This document shows, in pieces, positions 5,879 to 8,459 of a stretch of DNA of 8,459 bases. Position 1 is the stretch's first letter, and every line of letters starts with the position of its first letter. The DNA lies in NCBI GenBank assembly GCA_030668165.1, contig DAOUUM010000099.1:1-8459 (forward strand), in the 5' to 3' direction. The notes beneath the pieces were generated by a model. The model had not been told where the DNA came from and did no database searches. It saw only the letters and a program-made list of their open reading frames with translations. Origin of the DNA: Candidatus Heimdallarchaeota archaeon (GTDB lineage Archaea > Asgardarchaeota > Heimdallarchaeia > Heimdallarchaeales > Kariarchaeaceae). The position numbers were made by a program, and so were the translations under genes.

Positions 5879-6769
5879 ATGGAGACAGGAAGTGAGGAGA
5901 TTTTTACTTGTGAAATGGATGAAGCCAAGATCTTAGTAACATCCAAAAAACAACCCGACAAAATTAGAAAACGTAAAATTATCCTATTTATAGCAGGCAT
6001 ACTGTCCTTTGTACTTATATTATATTTAATGTTTGAACTAATAGCATATGAAGGTTCATTTGTAACGATGTTCTTTGTTATTATTACCTATCCTATGTTA
6101 TATGCTTCCCTAGAAAAATATATTAAAAATAAACATAAGAGAGTTTGGAGTGAAAAATTTATCAACAAAATTAAAGAGACGAATGAAAAACATATGATTT
6201 CTAAATCAGAACTCCATTTAAAAGAAAAGATAGATAAAACTGGCTTAAATAAGATATATTCAATTGATATTATTGTATCTGTTTCTATATTAACAATATA
6301 TGTAGTGATCCTTTTTATTATTGGAAATCTTGGTTCAGTGAGATTATTATTGTATATATCAATCATCTTGGTTGGTCTTTTCATAATGGAATTATATTAT
6401 AATTTTGAAAAAGAATTTATAAACAATTTAGAGATTTCATTTGATAAGGAGAAATTGAGATCCTGGGGGCATGTAACATGCAGATATAATTATGAATTGG
6501 ATCTTAAAGATATTAAACAGATCTTGATCATATACTTAGAAAAGAAGGATATGCTTAGCATAGTAATAACCAGTGAGTTGTTTTACTACACACTGGCAGA
6601 TATCTATTCTGATAATGCAGATATTTCAGGATTTATAGATTTTCTAGAAACCAATATTGAAAAGAACGAAAATTTGAAGCACCTAGAGATCAAACAACTA
6701 GATAGTGATACTTATCAACCACTAATACAGGAATTGCTATTAACTCATGCAATGATATTTAGTAAATAA
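5879..6769 (+). CDS. Unrecognised four-helix membrane protein
   Basis: I do not recognise this 296-residue protein. Membrane helices are likely at about 34-54, 60-77, 128-148 and 152-171, arranged as two hairpins. A charged, Lys-rich linker (about 79-125) separates them, and a soluble C-terminal domain of about 120 residues follows. A basic patch before the first helix (KIRKRK, 28-33) suggests a cytoplasmic N-terminus, with linker and C-domain also cytoplasmic. The C-domain alternates short hydrophobic strands and ends in a helix (FIDFLETNI), a pattern seen in PH-like domains of bacterial membrane proteins, but this is only a resemblance. The gene is visibly more AT-rich than its neighbours, with many ATA, TTA and AAA codons. 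A weak TATA-like stretch (CTAAATAG, 5849-5856) lies about 26 bases before the ATG. Confidence 0.75.
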   Translation: METGSEEIFTCEMDEAKILVTSKKQPDKIRKRKIILFIAGILSFVLILYLMFELIAYEGSFVTMFFVIITYPMLYASLEKYIKNKHKRVWSEKFINKIKETNEKHMISKSELHLKEKIDKTGLNKIYSIDIIVSVSILTIYVVILFIIGNLGSVRLLLYISIILVGLFIMELYYNFEKEFINNLEISFDKEKLRSWGHVTCRYNYELDLKDIKQILIIYLEKKDMLSIVITSELFYYTLADIYSDNADISGFIDFLETNIEKNENLKHLEIKQLDSDTYQPLIQELLLTHAMIFSK

Positions 6770-7097
6770 AGAATGTAAACTTATAATTTCGCACGATAAA
6801 ACAGATTTATTATTAATCAATTATTGCACTTGCAGGCTTTATTGGAAAAGCCTGACCTCCGAAGGCGATAGGAAGGCAATATTCAGAGGAAGAGAAATAG
6901 GATAATGATATAATATTACTTAATGATTTATTCTTATCGTCTATTTTGACGTATTGTAACTAATACAACTTAATACTGTCTGAATGACATAATTTATGCT
7001 ATCTAATTATAACTTCATGATTTGGCTAATAATCACTCGTAATTCCCGTAATCCATCGTAGTAATTTATTTGACCATGATTGAAGAACAATTAGATA
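6770..7097. other. 328-base gene-free region upstream of yggS
   Basis: No open frame of coding character is seen on either strand. The left half holds a possible structured RNA (6822-6881). The rest is AT-rich. Just before the yggS promoter, CGTAAT occurs at 7038 and 7047 and CGTAGT at 7057, about one helical turn apart. A TATA-like TTTATT at 7065-7070 could serve yggS. Confidence 0.5.
6822..6881 (+). ncRNA. Possible small structured RNA
   Basis: An outer stem TATTGC (6822-6827) with GCAATA (6876-6881) encloses a strong hairpin, CAGGCTTT (6833-6840) with AAAGCCTG (6847-6854). It also encloses a G/C-rich strand, CCTCCGAAGGCGATAGGAAGG, which can form a further short helix. The G/C-rich block stands out sharply in very AT-rich surroundings, which in AT-rich archaea is a known hallmark of noncoding RNA. 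An A/T-rich stretch about 20-25 bases upstream (6806-6816) could be its TATA box. I cannot match it to a known family; strand is uncertain because the helices are symmetric. Confidence 0.35.
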
Positions 7098-7763
7098 ATG
7101 TCTCACGAGGATACCGTAAGAGCAATAGATGAGAGCTACAGTGCTCTACTCGAAGAAGTAGATCATTTCAGTCAAGAAAATGGATTGCCTACACCAACAA
7201 TTCTTGTAGTTAGTAAAAAGAGAACTATTGAGACAATATTGGCAGCTATTGACGTAGGTATCAAAGAATTCGGGGAGAGTTTTGCCCGTGAGCTTCAGGA
7301 AAAAGCAGTAAACCTAGATGATCCTTCAATCAAATGGCATTTCATTGGGCATCTTCAGAGTCGTAATGCAAAATTCATGGCTGAGCATACTCATCTATTA
7401 CACACTCTGGATAAAAATAAACTTGTCAGACGCCTGATCAAGAGAGATTTCAAGGGAGAAACCCTCATACAGGTAAAGATCTCACATGAGAAGACCAAAT
7501 TTGGTGTGGAAATGGATGAGGTCGAGGATTTGATAGAATACGCCAATAAAAAATCAATCAAGGTTAATGGACTTATGGCAATGGCAGATCCTCATTGGGA
7601 TAAATCCCAGTTACTATATGAATTTGCCAAGGTAAGCTATCTTTCCAAGCAATTGGAACTTCCAATTGTCTCTATGGGCATGACAAATGATTGGAAAGAG
7701 GCCATACTCTCTGGTACAACAATACTTAGAATTGGAACAAAAATATTTGGTCCAAGAGTTTGA
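7098..7763 (+). CDS. yggS: YggS/PLPBP-family pyridoxal 5'-phosphate-binding protein
   Basis: Single-domain PLP-binding protein (alanine-racemase-like TIM barrel) that buffers the cofactor and affects amino-acid balance rather than catalysing a known reaction. It is cytoplasmic. The 221 residues match the family throughout: VVSKKRT with the PLP lysine most likely Lys40, FGESFARE (58-65, where most homologues read FGENYVQE), WHFIGHLQ (80-87), KISHEKTKFG in the middle, GLMAMADP, SMGMTND (192-198) for phosphate binding, and RIGTKIFGPR (211-220) at the end. The ATG at 7098 gives the normal N-terminus; an ATG at 7076 is out of frame. No Shine-Dalgarno is evident. The usual bacterial neighbours (sepF, proC, yggT) are absent; it stands alone between two long spacers. 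Confidence 0.95.
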   Translation: MSHEDTVRAIDESYSALLEEVDHFSQENGLPTPTILVVSKKRTIETILAAIDVGIKEFGESFARELQEKAVNLDDPSIKWHFIGHLQSRNAKFMAEHTHLLHTLDKNKLVRRLIKRDFKGETLIQVKISHEKTKFGVEMDEVEDLIEYANKKSIKVNGLMAMADPHWDKSQLLYEFAKVSYLSKQLELPIVSMGMTNDWKEAILSGTTILRIGTKIFGPRV

Positions 7764-7920
7764 TTTCAGTTATTCTTATATCAGTCCAAATATGATTTAC
7801 ATTATCTACAGGTCTGCCAAATAATTTTAAGGGAAAAATTCAATTGGGTAGTCCACTTATAAGCAAAGGATTTTAATGTATCATACTATATTATATTTGT
7901 AGATATATCAAGGTGATCTG
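7764..7920. other. Spacer with promoter elements for the HAD gene
   Basis: A/T-rich spacer with TATA-like sequences at 7886-7896 (CTATATTATAT) and 7902-7909 (GATATATC). The first is placed about 30 bases before the ATG at 7921. A short weak dyad, AATTTT/AAAATT (7823-7840), and the eight-base palindrome CTTATAAG (7856-7863) are also seen. No terminator for yggS is clear. Confidence 0.35.
7911..7917 (+). promoter_or_regulatory. Shine-Dalgarno of the HAD-family gene
   Basis: AGGTGAT ends three bases before the ATG at 7921 and contains GGTGA, the form common in archaea. It supports that ATG and implies that this mRNA has a leader, unlike hsp20. Confidence 0.6.
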
Positions 7921-8459
7921 ATGGGTTCCGCACAACATGTATTGTTTATCGATTTGCACGGTGTCTTAGTTCAGACTCCAGTCATATTCGAGCGGTACAA
8001 GGAGATCACCGTAGAGCATTTAGTGGATAATTTTCAAATGAGCAGGGAAGATGCCACCAAAAGATATGAGCAATCGATGAAAAAATGGGAGACAGCTGCT
8101 TTCAATTATCTGAGGGATCCCACCAAGAAAAAAGTAGGTGTTCAATTCCTTGAATTTTTGGATGAATGTGATGCATTATTTCCATCTTTGCTTTATGAAG
8201 GCCTAGAGGGAATGGATACCTGCCGTGATGTGAGAAGCCGTCCTTTCGAGTTCTCAGTTGCCTCTCAGGTAAGGGCTCTTTATCCTGAGGTGAAAGAGAC
8301 TTTGGATCGACTACAAGATCTGAATTACCGTATGTATGTTGCATCAAGCAGTCATTCCTCACACATCCTGGGAATTCTTGAAGCTAATGATATTGGAAGT
8401 TATTTTGATAAAGTATTTGGATTCGATACCCTGGCAGCTACTAAACACACATTGAAGTA
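7921..8459 (+). CDS. HAD-superfamily hydrolase, cut by the right edge
   Basis: The first 179 residues of a haloacid-dehalogenase-like hydrolase, a family that is mostly phosphatases of small metabolites. The Rossmann core starts at once with motif I, FIDLHGVL, carrying the nucleophile Asp11. The second acid/base Asp of the usual DxD is replaced by His13 (codon CAC, 7957-7959). A helical cap of about 100 residues follows (about 20-115). Then comes PEVKETLDRLQ, motif II VASSS (Ser142 or Ser143), and FDKVFGFDT leading to a probable motif III lysine, Lys175. Motif IV with the metal-binding acids lies past the window. The cap placement fits class I (phosphoglycolate-phosphatase-like). Substrate unknown. 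The altered motif may mean reduced activity, a different mechanism or a non-phosphatase role. Confidence 0.88.
   Translation, partial: MGSAQHVLFIDLHGVLVQTPVIFERYKEITVEHLVDNFQMSREDATKRYEQSMKKWETAAFNYLRDPTKKKVGVQFLEFLDECDALFPSLLYEGLEGMDTCRDVRSRPFEFSVASQVRALYPEVKETLDRLQDLNYRMYVASSSHSSHILGILEANDIGSYFDKVFGFDTLAATKHTLK

Noticed and set aside
6088..6384. Minus-strand open frame inside the unknown membrane-protein gene
   Set aside because: It is a chance frame in AT-rich DNA, without promoter or ribosome site. The plus-strand frame is three times longer and has a coherent membrane topology.
6822..6881. tRNA, RNase P RNA or SRP RNA gene
   Set aside because: There is no T-loop or anticodon arm, no RNase P conserved regions, and no SRP domain IV core.
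8102..8362. Minus-strand open frame inside the HAD gene
   Set aside because: The HAD frame on the other strand carries motifs I to III through this region.

Overview
The window is AT-rich, chromosomal-looking DNA holding eight complete protein genes, a ninth gene cut by the right edge, and a possible fragment at the left edge. I see no insertion sequence, CRISPR array, tRNA or rRNA gene. The organism is most likely an archaeon. TATA-like boxes lie about 24-26 bases before the start codons of several first genes (clearest for the hsp20 and membrane-protein operons), which is the pattern of leaderless archaeal transcripts. Strong Shine-Dalgarno sequences sit before genes inside operons. An Asgard or other mesophilic lineage would fit the mix of bacterial-type families, but no protein here proves a phylum.

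Layout from left to right. An M32 carboxypeptidase (241-1752, +) converges on a two-gene minus-strand operon (3658 to 1800). That operon encodes a roughly ten-helix membrane protein and, overlapping it by four bases, a membrane-anchored endonuclease/exonuclease/phosphatase (EEP) protein. A spacer with a perfect palindrome and a hairpin-plus-T-tract terminator separates this operon from a second minus-strand operon (4662 to 3841) of two tandem small heat-shock proteins (Hsp20). The 177-base divergent spacer between hsp20 and the next gene is dense in signals: a strong TATA box for hsp20, three AGTAC/GTACT dyads, a second TATA box, and a long interrupted inverted repeat. A MeaB/ArgK-type GTPase (4840-5766, +) follows, then an unrecognised, very AT-rich four-helix membrane protein (5879-6769, +). 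Next is a 328-base gene-free stretch with a possible structured RNA, then a YggS/PLPBP pyridoxal-phosphate protein (7098-7763, +), and finally a truncated HAD-family hydrolase (7921 to the edge, +) with an altered first motif.

The genes do not form one pathway. They look like housekeeping functions: peptide turnover, protein folding under stress, care of a B12-dependent mutase, and PLP homeostasis. The most interesting parts are (1) the translationally coupled membrane protein plus EEP pair, whose combined architecture resembles the membrane-plus-EEP arrangement of the eukaryotic GPI-lipid remodelling protein Cwh43/PGAP2IP, and (2) the dyad-rich control region between hsp20 and meaB.
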